Origin: Verrucomicrobiales bacterium | GTDB lineage: Bacteria > Verrucomicrobiota > Verrucomicrobiia > Limisphaerales > J093 | Direction of reading: 5' to 3' | NCBI GenBank assembly: GCA_024233305.1 | Contig: JACKPV010000022.1 | Location: forward strand, 248,001-312,000 | DNA length: 64,000 nt | Shown here: piece by piece, positions 25,892 to 33,672 of the stretch | Numbering within the stretch: the stretch's first letter is position 1 | Layout of the letters: each line of letters begins with the position of its first letter | Notes under the pieces: generated by a model | What the model was told of the DNA's origin: nothing | Database searches by the model: none | What the model saw: only the letters and a program-made list of their open reading frames with translations | Translations under genes and position numbers: made by a program

Positions 25892-27141
25892 GCGCGTTTC
25901 GCTACCAGGCGGTCAGGGGGGATGGCGGACCCGCGCAGGGAATCGTCGAAGCCGAAGACCGCCGCGACGCCCTGCGACGGTTGGGTCAACAGGGCCTGTT
26001 TCCCTCGGCGCTCGAGGCCTGCGCGGACGACCGCCCCGCCGCGGTCGCGACCGAAGCGCCGGCGGCGGTCGCGTTGGCGGGACCGTCCGGCTGGCGGATC
26101 GGGCGGGGGGTGCGACGCAAGGACGTGACGGCGTTCACCCGGGAAATCGCCGCCCTCGTGGAAGCGGGCATCCCCATCCCGCAGGCGCTGGACAGCCTGG
26201 GCCAGGAGGAAACCAACCCGGTCCTGCGCCGCACCGTGCTGGGGCTGGCCGAGTCCGTGCGCAAGGGCGCCGCATTCTCCGCCGCGCTCGAGGAACATCC
26301 CCGGCTCTTCAATCCGCTCTACGTCAGCATGGTGCGGGTCGGCGAAGAAGCGGGCGCCCTGCCGCGGGTCCTGGCCGATCTCACGGCATTGCTCGAGCAC
26401 GAAGACGAGGTGCGCGGGGAAGTGGGCTCCGCGGTGGCCTACCCGGTCTTCGTTCTGGGATTCGGTGTGCTGGCGGTCGTCACGCTCCTGACCTTCGTGT
26501 TGCCTCGCCTGTTCGAGATGTTGCAGGGGATGATGCAAACCCTGCCGCTCCCCACCCGGATCCTCCTCGCGATCAGCCGGACCTGCCATGACTACTGGTG
26601 GCTGATCGGGCTCGCGCTGATCGGGGCGGGCGGCGGCGTCCGGGCGGTCCTGCGATCACCCGGCGGACGGCGCGGGTGGGATGCGTGGAAACTGCGGTTG
26701 CCCTATCTGGGCGGCGTGTTTCGATCCGCCGCCCTCGCGCGGTTCAGCCGGACCCTGGGCACGCTCGCCCGCAGCGGCGTCTCGTTGCTGCCCGCCCTCC
26801 GCATCGTCGAGCACACCATCGGCAATGTGGTCCTGGCGCAGATGATCGCCCGCGTGGCCGAGGACACTCGGGGCGGGGATTCCTTCGCCGATCCCCTCCG
26901 CAAACTCGGCGTCTTCCCGAACACCCTGATCCAGATGATCAGCGTCGGGGAGAACACCGGCAAGCTGGACGAAATGCTGCTCAAAGTGGCGGCTATCGAG
27001 GAGCGGCAGATGCGTCACCGAACGCGGACCCTGATCTCCCTGCTGGCCCCGGCGATGATTCTCGTGGTCGGCGCCCTCGTCGGCTTCGTGGTCATCGCCC
27101 TGCTCCTCCCGATCTTCAAAATGAGCCGTGCCCTGCGTTGA
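25888..27141 (+). CDS. gspF: Type II secretion inner-membrane platform protein GspF
   Basis: 417 residues from ATG 25888, overlapping gspE by 4 bp. It has two copies of the T2SSF cytoplasmic helical domain (about 70-195 and 275-400), each followed by membrane helices. Typical blocks are FTREIAALVEAGIPIPQALDSL, VGEEAGALPRVL, and in the second copy FSRTLGTLARSGVSLLPALRI and ISVGENTGKLDEML. The N-terminal 65 residues (SAFRYQAVRGDGGPAQGIVEAE) are also normal for GspF. It anchors GspE and the pseudopilus in the inner membrane. A 38-bp gap follows, the largest within the operon. Confidence 0.95.
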   Translation: MSAFRYQAVRGDGGPAQGIVEAEDRRDALRRLGQQGLFPSALEACADDRPAAVATEAPAAVALAGPSGWRIGRGVRRKDVTAFTREIAALVEAGIPIPQALDSLGQEETNPVLRRTVLGLAESVRKGAAFSAALEEHPRLFNPLYVSMVRVGEEAGALPRVLADLTALLEHEDEVRGEVGSAVAYPVFVLGFGVLAVVTLLTFVLPRLFEMLQGMMQTLPLPTRILLAISRTCHDYWWLIGLALIGAGGGVRAVLRSPGGRRGWDAWKLRLPYLGGVFRSAALARFSRTLGTLARSGVSLLPALRIVEHTIGNVVLAQMIARVAEDTRGGDSFADPLRKLGVFPNTLIQMISVGENTGKLDEMLLKVAAIEERQMRHRTRTLISLLAPAMILVVGALVGFVVIALLLPIFKMSRALR

Positions 27142-27179
27142 CCGGGCGCGCAACCGTCACCCCCGTTCGAACCCACGTC

Positions 27180-27611
27180 ATGAACCTGCAACCATCCCCC
27201 CGGCGCCGGACCGCCTTCACCCTCATCGAGATGATGGTGGTGGTGATCGTCCTCGGCATCCTCGCGGCCACCATCATCCCGCAGTTCATCGGCGCCACCT
27301 ACGATGCCAAGGTGGGCGCCGCCAAGGCCCACATCAGCGAACTGGAGAACGCCGTGGAACGTTACAGCATCCACCTGGACGGCTATCCCAGCACGGAACA
27401 GGGCCTGGTCGTGCTGGAAAAGCCCCCCGCCGAAAAACGCGAAAGCTGGCGCGGCCCGTACGTCAAACTGGTGCGCCCCGACCCCTGGGGGAACCCCTAC
27501 CAATACCGCCGGCCCGGAACCCACCACCCCACAAGTTTTGATCTCTGGTCCCGGGGCGCCGATGGCGTGGACGGCGGCGAAGGCGAAGGCGCGGACATCG
27601 GGAATTGGTGA
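27180..27611 (+). CDS. gspG: Major pseudopilin GspG
   Basis: 143 residues from ATG 27180. The prepilin signal RRRTAFTLIEMMVVVIVLGIL has Ala instead of the usual Gly at -1 and Glu at +5. The mature part shows the GspG core: LENAVERYSIHLDGYPSTEQGL, then PWGNPYQYRRPGTHHPTSFDLWSRGADG, the calcium-binding C-terminal loop conserved in the major pseudopilin. It forms the shaft of the pseudopilus after cleavage by prepilin peptidase (GspO), which is not encoded in this window. Its stop overlaps the gspH GTG start. Confidence 0.95.
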   Translation: MNLQPSPRRRTAFTLIEMMVVVIVLGILAATIIPQFIGATYDAKVGAAKAHISELENAVERYSIHLDGYPSTEQGLVVLEKPPAEKRESWRGPYVKLVRPDPWGNPYQYRRPGTHHPTSFDLWSRGADGVDGGEGEGADIGNW

Positions 27612-28189
27612 GCGTGCGAGACTCCCCGACAACGCGATCGGCGTCGACCGGGTTCACCCTGATCGAACTGATGGTCGTGATTCTCCTGCTCGGCATCCTG
27701 ACCGCCTCGATCATCCCCTCGATGCAGGGGACGTTGGAAGCCGAACGCCTGCACGCCCAGTGCCGACGCTTGGTGGGCGCGATCGAACTCGCCTACAGCC
27801 GGGCGGTGACCCTGAGCCAGCCGCACCGCCTGCGACTCGACACCAACGAGCATCGCTTCTTCCTGGAGACCCGAAGACGCGGCCCAGACGGCCGGGCGGG
27901 ATTCGCCGCGATTCCTTACACCCCGGGCGCCGTGGGCGACCTCGATCCGCGCATCGCCGTCCGCCTGCTGCCGTCGGGAACCTCCCTCGAACCCGAACGG
28001 GACGGGGCTTCGTCCGCGTCCGATGAACCCCGGTCATCGCCACCGGTCGATCAGCCGCCCACCTTTTATCCCGACGGCACCGCCGATGCGGTGACGCTGG
28101 TACTGCAAGATCGTCAGGGCTTCCGCCAGGCCCTGGAAGTCAACCCGGTCACCGCCCGCGTCCGAGTCCGCGCACTGCCCCGACAATGA
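27608..28189 (+). CDS. gspH: Minor pseudopilin GspH
   Basis: 193 residues from GTG 27608 (GTGA overlap with gspG); TTG 27605 is immediately upstream in frame. The prepilin signal is TGFTLIELMVVILLLGILTASI with canonical Gly -1 and Glu +5. The remainder fits the GspH pattern (LHAQCRRLVGAIELAYSRAVTLSQPHRLRLD, TFYPDGTADAVTLVL). A Ser/Pro-rich insertion lies near residues 135-155. Minor pseudopilins H-I-J-K form the pseudopilus tip. It overlaps gspI by 4 bp. Confidence 0.88.
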   Translation: MSVRDSPTTRSASTGFTLIELMVVILLLGILTASIIPSMQGTLEAERLHAQCRRLVGAIELAYSRAVTLSQPHRLRLDTNEHRFFLETRRRGPDGRAGFAAIPYTPGAVGDLDPRIAVRLLPSGTSLEPERDGASSASDEPRSSPPVDQPPTFYPDGTADAVTLVLQDRQGFRQALEVNPVTARVRVRALPRQ

Positions 28190-28635
28190 AGCGCACCCCC
28201 CAGACCGCCGGCTTCTCCCTGTTGGAGGTGCTGTGCGCCGTACTGATCCTGGGCGTGGGCGTGGCCGGCATGACCCACGGCGTCGCCACCGCCCTCCGGT
28301 CCAGCAAGGAATCCGAAATCGAAACGCGGGCCGCGTTGATGGCCGCCGGACGGATCGAAATCCTGCGGGCCGAGGGGTTTCTCTCCGCGGGCGGACGCGA
28401 GGGCCGCGGCGAACAGGACCTTGCCGGTTACCGCTGGCAGGAAAGCCTCACCGAAACCGACCTCGACGGCCTTTACGAGGTCGTGGTCACCGTGCGACTC
28501 GAGGAATCCGACCGGCCCGTCTACGAACTGCGCACGCTGTTGTTCGACGTTCCGGTCTCGCCGACGGTTTCGACCGACAACACGACCCCGGACGCCACGG
28601 GCGGCCGGGATCGCAACCGAAGTCCCCGCCGGTGA
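28186..28635 (+). CDS. gspI: Minor pseudopilin GspI
   Basis: 149 residues. The prepilin signal AGFSLLEVLCAVLILGVGVAG has Gly -1 and Glu +5, and the FSLLEVL form is typical of GspI. The mature region ends in a strand-rich domain (YEVVVTVRLEESDRPVYELRTLLFD) followed by a polar tail. It overlaps gspH by 4 bp and gspJ by 4 bp. Assignment rests on the signal, size and order in the operon, as GspI is poorly conserved. Confidence 0.85.
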   Translation: MKRTPQTAGFSLLEVLCAVLILGVGVAGMTHGVATALRSSKESEIETRAALMAAGRIEILRAEGFLSAGGREGRGEQDLAGYRWQESLTETDLDGLYEVVVTVRLEESDRPVYELRTLLFDVPVSPTVSTDNTTPDATGGRDRNRSPRR

Positions 28636-29483
28636 ATCACCAGCTTCTCAACCGGTCCGTGGTCCGGGGCGGGCGTTCACCGGCGGCGAGACGTGGGCGG
28701 ACGGTGGGCTTCACGTTGATCGAGCTGCTGATCAGCGCCGCCTTGATGGCCATGGTGCTCACGGCCACCTATGCGTGTTTCAGCGCGGCGATCGCCGGTC
28801 GCCGGACGATTGAGGCGCGGTCCGACGTGCTGCAATCCGGGCGCGTGGCCCTGGCCCTGATCTCCGCCGACCTGCGGAGTGCCTGCCCCCTTTCCTCGCG
28901 GTTCGCCTTCCTGGGAATGAACCGGCGGCTCGGCGAAGTGGAGGCGGACAACCTCGACTTCGCCACCCGCAACCTGTCGATCACCCGCCACGATCCCCCC
29001 GCCGACTGGTGCGAAGTCAGTTACTTCCTCGAGCCGGACGGGGAAGCGGACGACTGGGTGCTCTACCGGCGTCGGGATTGGACCCCGGATGACAAACCGT
29101 TGGCCGGAGGCGCCCGCGAGGAAATCGTCCGCGGCTTGCAGGGCCTTCGGTTCGAGTATTACGACGGTTGGGACTGGTACGACGAATGGGGGGATCCTGA
29201 TAGACGGCGCCAGGGAGAAAACTCCTGGCTGGAACCCGCCAACCTCGAGGGCATGCCCGACGCCGTCCGCATCACGCTGTGGTTCGACGCCGGGGAATCT
29301 CCGGCGGCGACACCGGAAGCCTCGACGGAGAAGCCCCCACCCCCGTTCGTGCTGCAGACCGTCGCCTACCTCAACCTGGCCCACCTGCCCGAGTCCCGGC
29401 CGTCCGGCTCCTCGACCAACGCACCGCCGCAACCACCCGCCGCCGGACCCTCAGGCGCGCCCGTGCCGGGAGGCCCCTCGTGA
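28632..29483 (+). CDS. gspJ: Minor pseudopilin GspJ
   Basis: 283 residues from GTG 28632 (overlaps the gspI stop). A Arg-rich leader precedes VGFTLIELLISAALMAMVLTATY, with Gly -1 and Glu +5. The following stretch (VLQSGRVALALISADLRSACP, FEYYDGWDWYDEW) matches GspJ proteins. The protein is longer than the usual 200 residues because of a C-terminal tail rich in Pro, Ala and Ser (about 240-283). It forms part of the pseudopilus tip complex. Confidence 0.86.
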   Translation: MNHQLLNRSVVRGGRSPAARRGRTVGFTLIELLISAALMAMVLTATYACFSAAIAGRRTIEARSDVLQSGRVALALISADLRSACPLSSRFAFLGMNRRLGEVEADNLDFATRNLSITRHDPPADWCEVSYFLEPDGEADDWVLYRRRDWTPDDKPLAGGAREEIVRGLQGLRFEYYDGWDWYDEWGDPDRRRQGENSWLEPANLEGMPDAVRITLWFDAGESPAATPEASTEKPPPPFVLQTVAYLNLAHLPESRPSGSSTNAPPQPPAAGPSGAPVPGGPS

Positions 29484-30913
29484 ACCGCCGCCACGGCTCG
29501 GTTCTGGTGGGCGTCCTGTGGTGTGTGGCCGTCCTGTCGGTGGTCGTGATAGGCGGCCTGCATTCATCGAGCCTCGGTCTGCGCATTGGCCATCAGTTCG
29601 GCGACACCATCCAGGCCCGTTACCTCGCGCTGGCCGGGGTGGAACGGGCGAAGGCGCTGCTGTACCGCGAGGCCGCCCAACGCCGCCGCAGCCACGTCAA
29701 TCATTCGGGCCAACTCCTTGATGCTCCCGAGCTGTTCCGCGACGTGCCGCTGGGACGCGGTTCGTTCAGCGTCCTTCACGGGGACACCGGCCGGGGATCT
29801 GTGCCGATCCGTTACGGCGTGCTCGACGAGGAAAGCCGGCTGAACGTGAACACCGCTTCGGCGGAGGAACTCGGCCGACTGCCCTTCATGCCGGCCGAAC
29901 TCGTTCCCGCCATCCTGGACTGGCGCGACGACGATGATCAGGTCACGCCCAACGGCGCCGAAATCGAGTCCTACGCAGGTCTGCCCTCGCCCTACCGCCC
30001 CCGGAACGGCCCCTTCCAAAGCGTCGCCGAAATGCTGATGGTACGGGGCGTCACCCGGCCACTGCTCGTGGGCGAGGACGCAAACCTGAACGGGCTGCTC
30101 GATCCCGAGGAGAACGACGGCGATCTCTCGCAGCCGCCCGACAACCAGGACGGCGTGCTGGATCCCGGATGGTCGTCCTGGCTCACGGTCTCCTCCGCGG
30201 TCGAGAACGCCAGCGCTTCCGGGGAGGAACGCGTGAACGTCCAGACCGCCGACGCCGCGACGCTCAGCACGGTCCCCGGCATCACCGAGGCCATTGCAGC
30301 CGGCATTGTGGCGACGCGCGGCGCCCAGGAGTTCCAGAGCATTGTCGACTTGCTGAACGTCCGCGCCCCTGCGCCCCAGGACCCGGGACAGTCCGGCTTT
30401 GGACCGACGCCCCCGCCCCAAGGCGCGGCCCAGCCCATGGTGATCGAATCACCCCGGGTCCAGACCGGCGGGGGCCCCGGTCCCGCAGGCCGTCCCGCCG
30501 CATCCGCCAACCTGACCGGCGCGCCCCTCATCAGCGAATCCCTGCTCAAGGACATCGCCGACTCGGTGACCGTGAGCGACGCCACCACCCTGCCCGGGCT
30601 GGTCAACGTTAATACCGCCGGTGTCGAGGTGCTCGCCTGCCTGCCTGGCCTCGACCGCGAACTCGCGCAGGCAATCGTGTCCCGGCGAAGTTCCGCCGGC
30701 TTTTTTCCGAATGTTGCCGCCCTGCTCGACGTGCCCGGCCTCACGACTGACGCACTCCGCCAGCTGGCGCCACGGGTCACGACCCGCTCGGAGACGTTTC
30801 GCATCCTCAGCGAAGGCCTCGTCCCCGCCACCGGTGCCCGGCAACGCATGGAAGTGATCGTCCACCTCGGCGCCTCGGACATCAACACCCTCGCCTACCG
30901 GGAGAACTTGTGA
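29480..30913 (+). CDS. gspK: Minor pseudopilin GspK
   Basis: 477 residues from GTG 29480 (overlaps the gspJ stop), longer than the usual 320-350. The N-terminus (GSVLVGVLWCVAVLSVVVIGGLHSS) is a prepilin-like helix lacking Glu +5, which is the rule for GspK. The body contains the T2SSK segment (GVLDEESRLNVNTASAEELGRLP, LDWRDDDDQVTPNGAE). Three helix-hairpin-helix-like repeats built on NVNTA...L..LPG are visible, at about 120, 255 and 375. A Gly/Pro-rich linker lies near 300-350. GspK caps the pseudopilus tip. Confidence 0.88.
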   Translation: MNRRHGSVLVGVLWCVAVLSVVVIGGLHSSSLGLRIGHQFGDTIQARYLALAGVERAKALLYREAAQRRRSHVNHSGQLLDAPELFRDVPLGRGSFSVLHGDTGRGSVPIRYGVLDEESRLNVNTASAEELGRLPFMPAELVPAILDWRDDDDQVTPNGAEIESYAGLPSPYRPRNGPFQSVAEMLMVRGVTRPLLVGEDANLNGLLDPEENDGDLSQPPDNQDGVLDPGWSSWLTVSSAVENASASGEERVNVQTADAATLSTVPGITEAIAAGIVATRGAQEFQSIVDLLNVRAPAPQDPGQSGFGPTPPPQGAAQPMVIESPRVQTGGGPGPAGRPAASANLTGAPLISESLLKDIADSVTVSDATTLPGLVNVNTAGVEVLACLPGLDRELAQAIVSRRSSAGFFPNVAALLDVPGLTTDALRQLAPRVTTRSETFRILSEGLVPATGARQRMEVIVHLGASDINTLAYRENL

Positions 30914-32559
30914 ACGGCTTCCCCTTCATCCCCGCCAAGCCGGTGCTGATCGCCATCAGCCAGGACCGGCTCCGCCTGCTCGACGGTGGGCGCGACTTCG
31001 AAGCGGAACTGGCCCGGCAGCCGAACGGACGGCTCACCGAAGCCACGCGGCAATCGCTCGCGACGCAGTTGCGGGGGTTCCTGAAACCGGGAGCCTGGCA
31101 GCTGCGACGCCGCGCCATCTGCGCCATCGGCGTCCGCGGCGTGTCGCTCCGTTGCGTGACCCTGCCCCCCGTGCCTGACGACCAACGAGAGCGGCTGCTG
31201 CGGCTCCAGATCGAAAGCGAGTTTCCCCTGCCCCCCGCGCAACTCGCCTGGGGAACAATGCGCAACAACGGCCAGTCCCAGCCCCTGAAGCCCGCGGAGC
31301 AACCCGTCGAGACGCTCGTTTTCGCCGTCCGGCGCGAGTTGATCGAGGACTACCGGCAGCTCCTCGAGGCGGGCGGACTGGATCCGGTTTTCACCCTCGC
31401 CGCCCTGGCCCAGGCACGCCTCTGCCCGCCCGCTTCCGAACCCTGGGCCCTGCTCGACCTTCGCCCCAATGACGCCGAGTTGATCGCGTTCAACAACGGG
31501 GTTCCAACCGGCATCCACTGCCTGCCCTGGGGCACCCGTTCGCTGGCCGCGACACCGACGGAACCCCCCACCCTCGACCCGGCGCTGCTCGGCCGAAGCC
31601 TGCGTTTCTCGACCGACCCGGCCGAGAGCGATGCGCTCAATGACCCGCCGGGCGCCATCCGCCAGATCCTCGAACGGGACCTCCCGATCGCATCCGTCCC
31701 GCTCGCCCCGGGCCCGCCGCACGACGCAACGCTCCAGGGGTTGCAACGCCTGACCGATCACGGACGAAAGCTGCCGCCCCTGACGCTTCGGACCGATCCG
31801 GCAGCGACACCGAAGGGCGCCTCCTCGGGCTTGCGAAACCGCTGGGCACTGGTCGCTGCGCTGCTGCTGTTGGCATGTTTCCTGGCGCGAATCGCGGGGA
31901 CTTCCCGGGAGCACGCGCGGCTCGACCAGGCCATCAAGCAAGTCCGGTCCTACCGCGCGTCTCTGCCCCTGATCGACCAGCAACTGGGCTTCCTCCAATA
32001 CCTGCAGACGAACCGGCATCCCTACCTGCGGCTTCTGGCGGTCGTGGCCGAATCGGCAACCCCGGGTTTGCAGGTCGAATCGGTGGCCCTCAGTCGCCGC
32101 GGCGATCTGCTGATTCGCGGCGCCCTGCAAGGTCAGCAACCCCCGACCGACTTCCGCACCAAACTCGTTGAATCGGGCGCCTTCACGAGTGTCGTGCTGG
32201 AGGAGCAGACCCCGGAACCCAACCAGCAGAAGACCGCCTTCCGCATCGCCGCCCGCTGGGATCCGGCGAGCATCCGCGCCCTGCCCGAACTGCCGGCGGT
32301 GACCAACAACCTCTCACTCCCTGGTATGCCCGGAATGCCCGGCCCCGGGATGATGTTGTCCAGGCCGTCCGGACTTCCAGCGGGCATGGTGCCGCCGGAA
32401 GCCGCCCTGCCTCCAGGCGTGGCGCTGCCCCCCGGAGTGTCCCTTCCCCCTGGATTCACCCCGCCGTCGGGTGTGCGAATGCCCGCAGGGATGCCGTCCG
32501 GGGCCACCGTTTCCGAAGCCCCTCCCACGATCATCCAGGTCCCACCTCAAGCCCCCTGA
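30910..32559 (+). CDS. gspL: GspL-like assembly protein (actin-like domain plus membrane-anchored domain)
   Basis: 549 residues from GTG 30910, overlapping gspK by 4 bp. The N-terminal 300 residues look like the actin-fold cytoplasmic domain of GspL/PilM (VLIAISQDRLRLLDG, LRLQIESEFPLPPAQLAWG). A membrane helix follows near residues 312-330 (WALVAALLLLACFLARIAG), then a PilN/GspL-like ferredoxin-fold periplasmic part (about 335-440). The C-terminal 75 residues are low-complexity Pro/Gly/Met with repeated LPPGV/SLPPG units. It should connect GspE to the rest of the inner-membrane platform. The primary sequence is divergent; position and architecture carry the call. Confidence 0.75.
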   Translation: MNGFPFIPAKPVLIAISQDRLRLLDGGRDFEAELARQPNGRLTEATRQSLATQLRGFLKPGAWQLRRRAICAIGVRGVSLRCVTLPPVPDDQRERLLRLQIESEFPLPPAQLAWGTMRNNGQSQPLKPAEQPVETLVFAVRRELIEDYRQLLEAGGLDPVFTLAALAQARLCPPASEPWALLDLRPNDAELIAFNNGVPTGIHCLPWGTRSLAATPTEPPTLDPALLGRSLRFSTDPAESDALNDPPGAIRQILERDLPIASVPLAPGPPHDATLQGLQRLTDHGRKLPPLTLRTDPAATPKGASSGLRNRWALVAALLLLACFLARIAGTSREHARLDQAIKQVRSYRASLPLIDQQLGFLQYLQTNRHPYLRLLAVVAESATPGLQVESVALSRRGDLLIRGALQGQQPPTDFRTKLVESGAFTSVVLEEQTPEPNQQKTAFRIAARWDPASIRALPELPAVTNNLSLPGMPGMPGPGMMLSRPSGLPAGMVPPEAALPPGVALPPGVSLPPGFTPPSGVRMPAGMPSGATVSEAPPTIIQVPPQAP

Positions 32560-32565
32560 CCCCTG

Positions 32566-33126
32566 ATGCGCACGCTGACCAACCAGGAGATACGCACGAT
32601 CCGGATCGCGACGCTGGGTCTGCTGATCTATCTCGGGCTCTTCTACGGCCCGGGCGCCTGGCGACGCCTCACGTCCGGCGGCGCCCGTCAACAGGCGCTC
32701 GCCCGCGAGGTCGAGGCGTTCCGACAGGATCTCCGCCCGTACGAGAACCGGCTCCTTCGATTGGAGAAGCTGAAGACCGAAATCCACCTCGACCCGGTCC
32801 GGCTTCCCGGAATGGAACTGGTGGCCGAAGCCAGCGCCGCGATCCAGAACGCGGCCCGCAGTGGCGGCGTGCAACTCGGCCCCGTGCGTGAATCCGCCGG
32901 AAACCCCTCGGCCCGGGAACTGGCCTCCATGCGCCTGGAAGCGATGGGACCCATGCCGGCTTTGCTGGGCTGGCTCGCCCGGCTCGACGAACTCGGCTTT
33001 CCGCTCGTCGTGGATTCGGTCGGGATCGAGGCCGACCCGCGCCAGCCCAACCTGCTCAAGCTCAGCCTCACCGTCGTGATCGTGGACTTCGAGCGGTGGA
33101 AAGCAGAGGAAACCGGCAATGCGTGA
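32566..33126 (+). CDS. gspM: GspM/PilO-like inner-membrane protein
   Basis: 186 residues with one membrane helix near residues 14-32 (TLGLLIYLGLFYGPGAW), then a heptad-like helix (about 40-75) and a small ferredoxin-like periplasmic domain (about 95-180; LEAMGPMPALLGWLARLDELGFPLVVDSV). That LLGWLARLD..GFPLV block is the usual GspM/PilO signature. It partners GspL. It starts 6 bp after gspL and overlaps the following gene by 8 bp. Confidence 0.78.
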   Translation: MRTLTNQEIRTIRIATLGLLIYLGLFYGPGAWRRLTSGGARQQALAREVEAFRQDLRPYENRLLRLEKLKTEIHLDPVRLPGMELVAEASAAIQNAARSGGVQLGPVRESAGNPSARELASMRLEAMGPMPALLGWLARLDELGFPLVVDSVGIEADPRQPNLLKLSLTVVIVDFERWKAEETGNA

Positions 33127-33670
33127 CCGTTGGGAGCCGATCCTGAAGCTCGCCTGCGCACTGCTGGCGGGACTGTTGCTCTTTCAACTCGCCGGGTTGA
33201 CCCGTTCGTCGGACCCGCTGCAGGGCGTGGACCTGCCGAACCTTGCTGCGCTGAGGGTGAGCAGCCATCCCCCGCCGCCGGACGAGGCCGACGAACCGGA
33301 TACCGGACGGCCTCCCGGAAGGCCGACGGGCCTGCCCCCGGGCTTCCCCGGGGGCGCCCCTCCCGAACCGCTTCCGACCAACATCCAGAACCAGGTCGAC
33401 ACCATTTTGCAGAGTGAAATCCTTGGCCGCCTGCCCCGGCCGCAACCGCTCATGTTCCTCGGACTCGCCGGCCAACACGCCTTCCTGCAGACCCCTTCCG
33501 GTCAATCCGGCATCGCCGCCGAAGGCGAGGAAATCGGCGGGGTAAAGGTCCTCCGCATCGGCGCGAACCGGGTGCTGGTCGAGGTCGAAGGCAAACCCCA
33601 GGAACTGGTCCTCTTTCCCGGGCTCCCCGGTGAGTCCCTCATGCCCGCCACCCCGTCACCCGCTCCCTGA
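33119..33670 (+). CDS. GspC/PilP-like periplasmic linker protein
   Basis: 183 residues with an N-terminal membrane helix (about 8-24), a Pro/Gly-rich linker (about 50-85) and a small beta domain. The latter (LMFLGLAGQHAFLQTPSGQSGIAAEGEEIGGVKVLRIGANRVLVEVEGKPQELVLFPG) follows the GspC HR/PilP pattern of an inner-membrane protein binding the secretin N0 domain. Position directly before gspD supports this. No PDZ domain is present, unlike proteobacterial GspC. It overlaps gspM by 8 bp and ends 2 bp before the secretin gene. Confidence 0.72.
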   Translation: MRDRWEPILKLACALLAGLLLFQLAGLTRSSDPLQGVDLPNLAALRVSSHPPPPDEADEPDTGRPPGRPTGLPPGFPGGAPPEPLPTNIQNQVDTILQSEILGRLPRPQPLMFLGLAGQHAFLQTPSGQSGIAAEGEEIGGVKVLRIGANRVLVEVEGKPQELVLFPGLPGESLMPATPSPAP

Positions 33671-33672
33671 TC

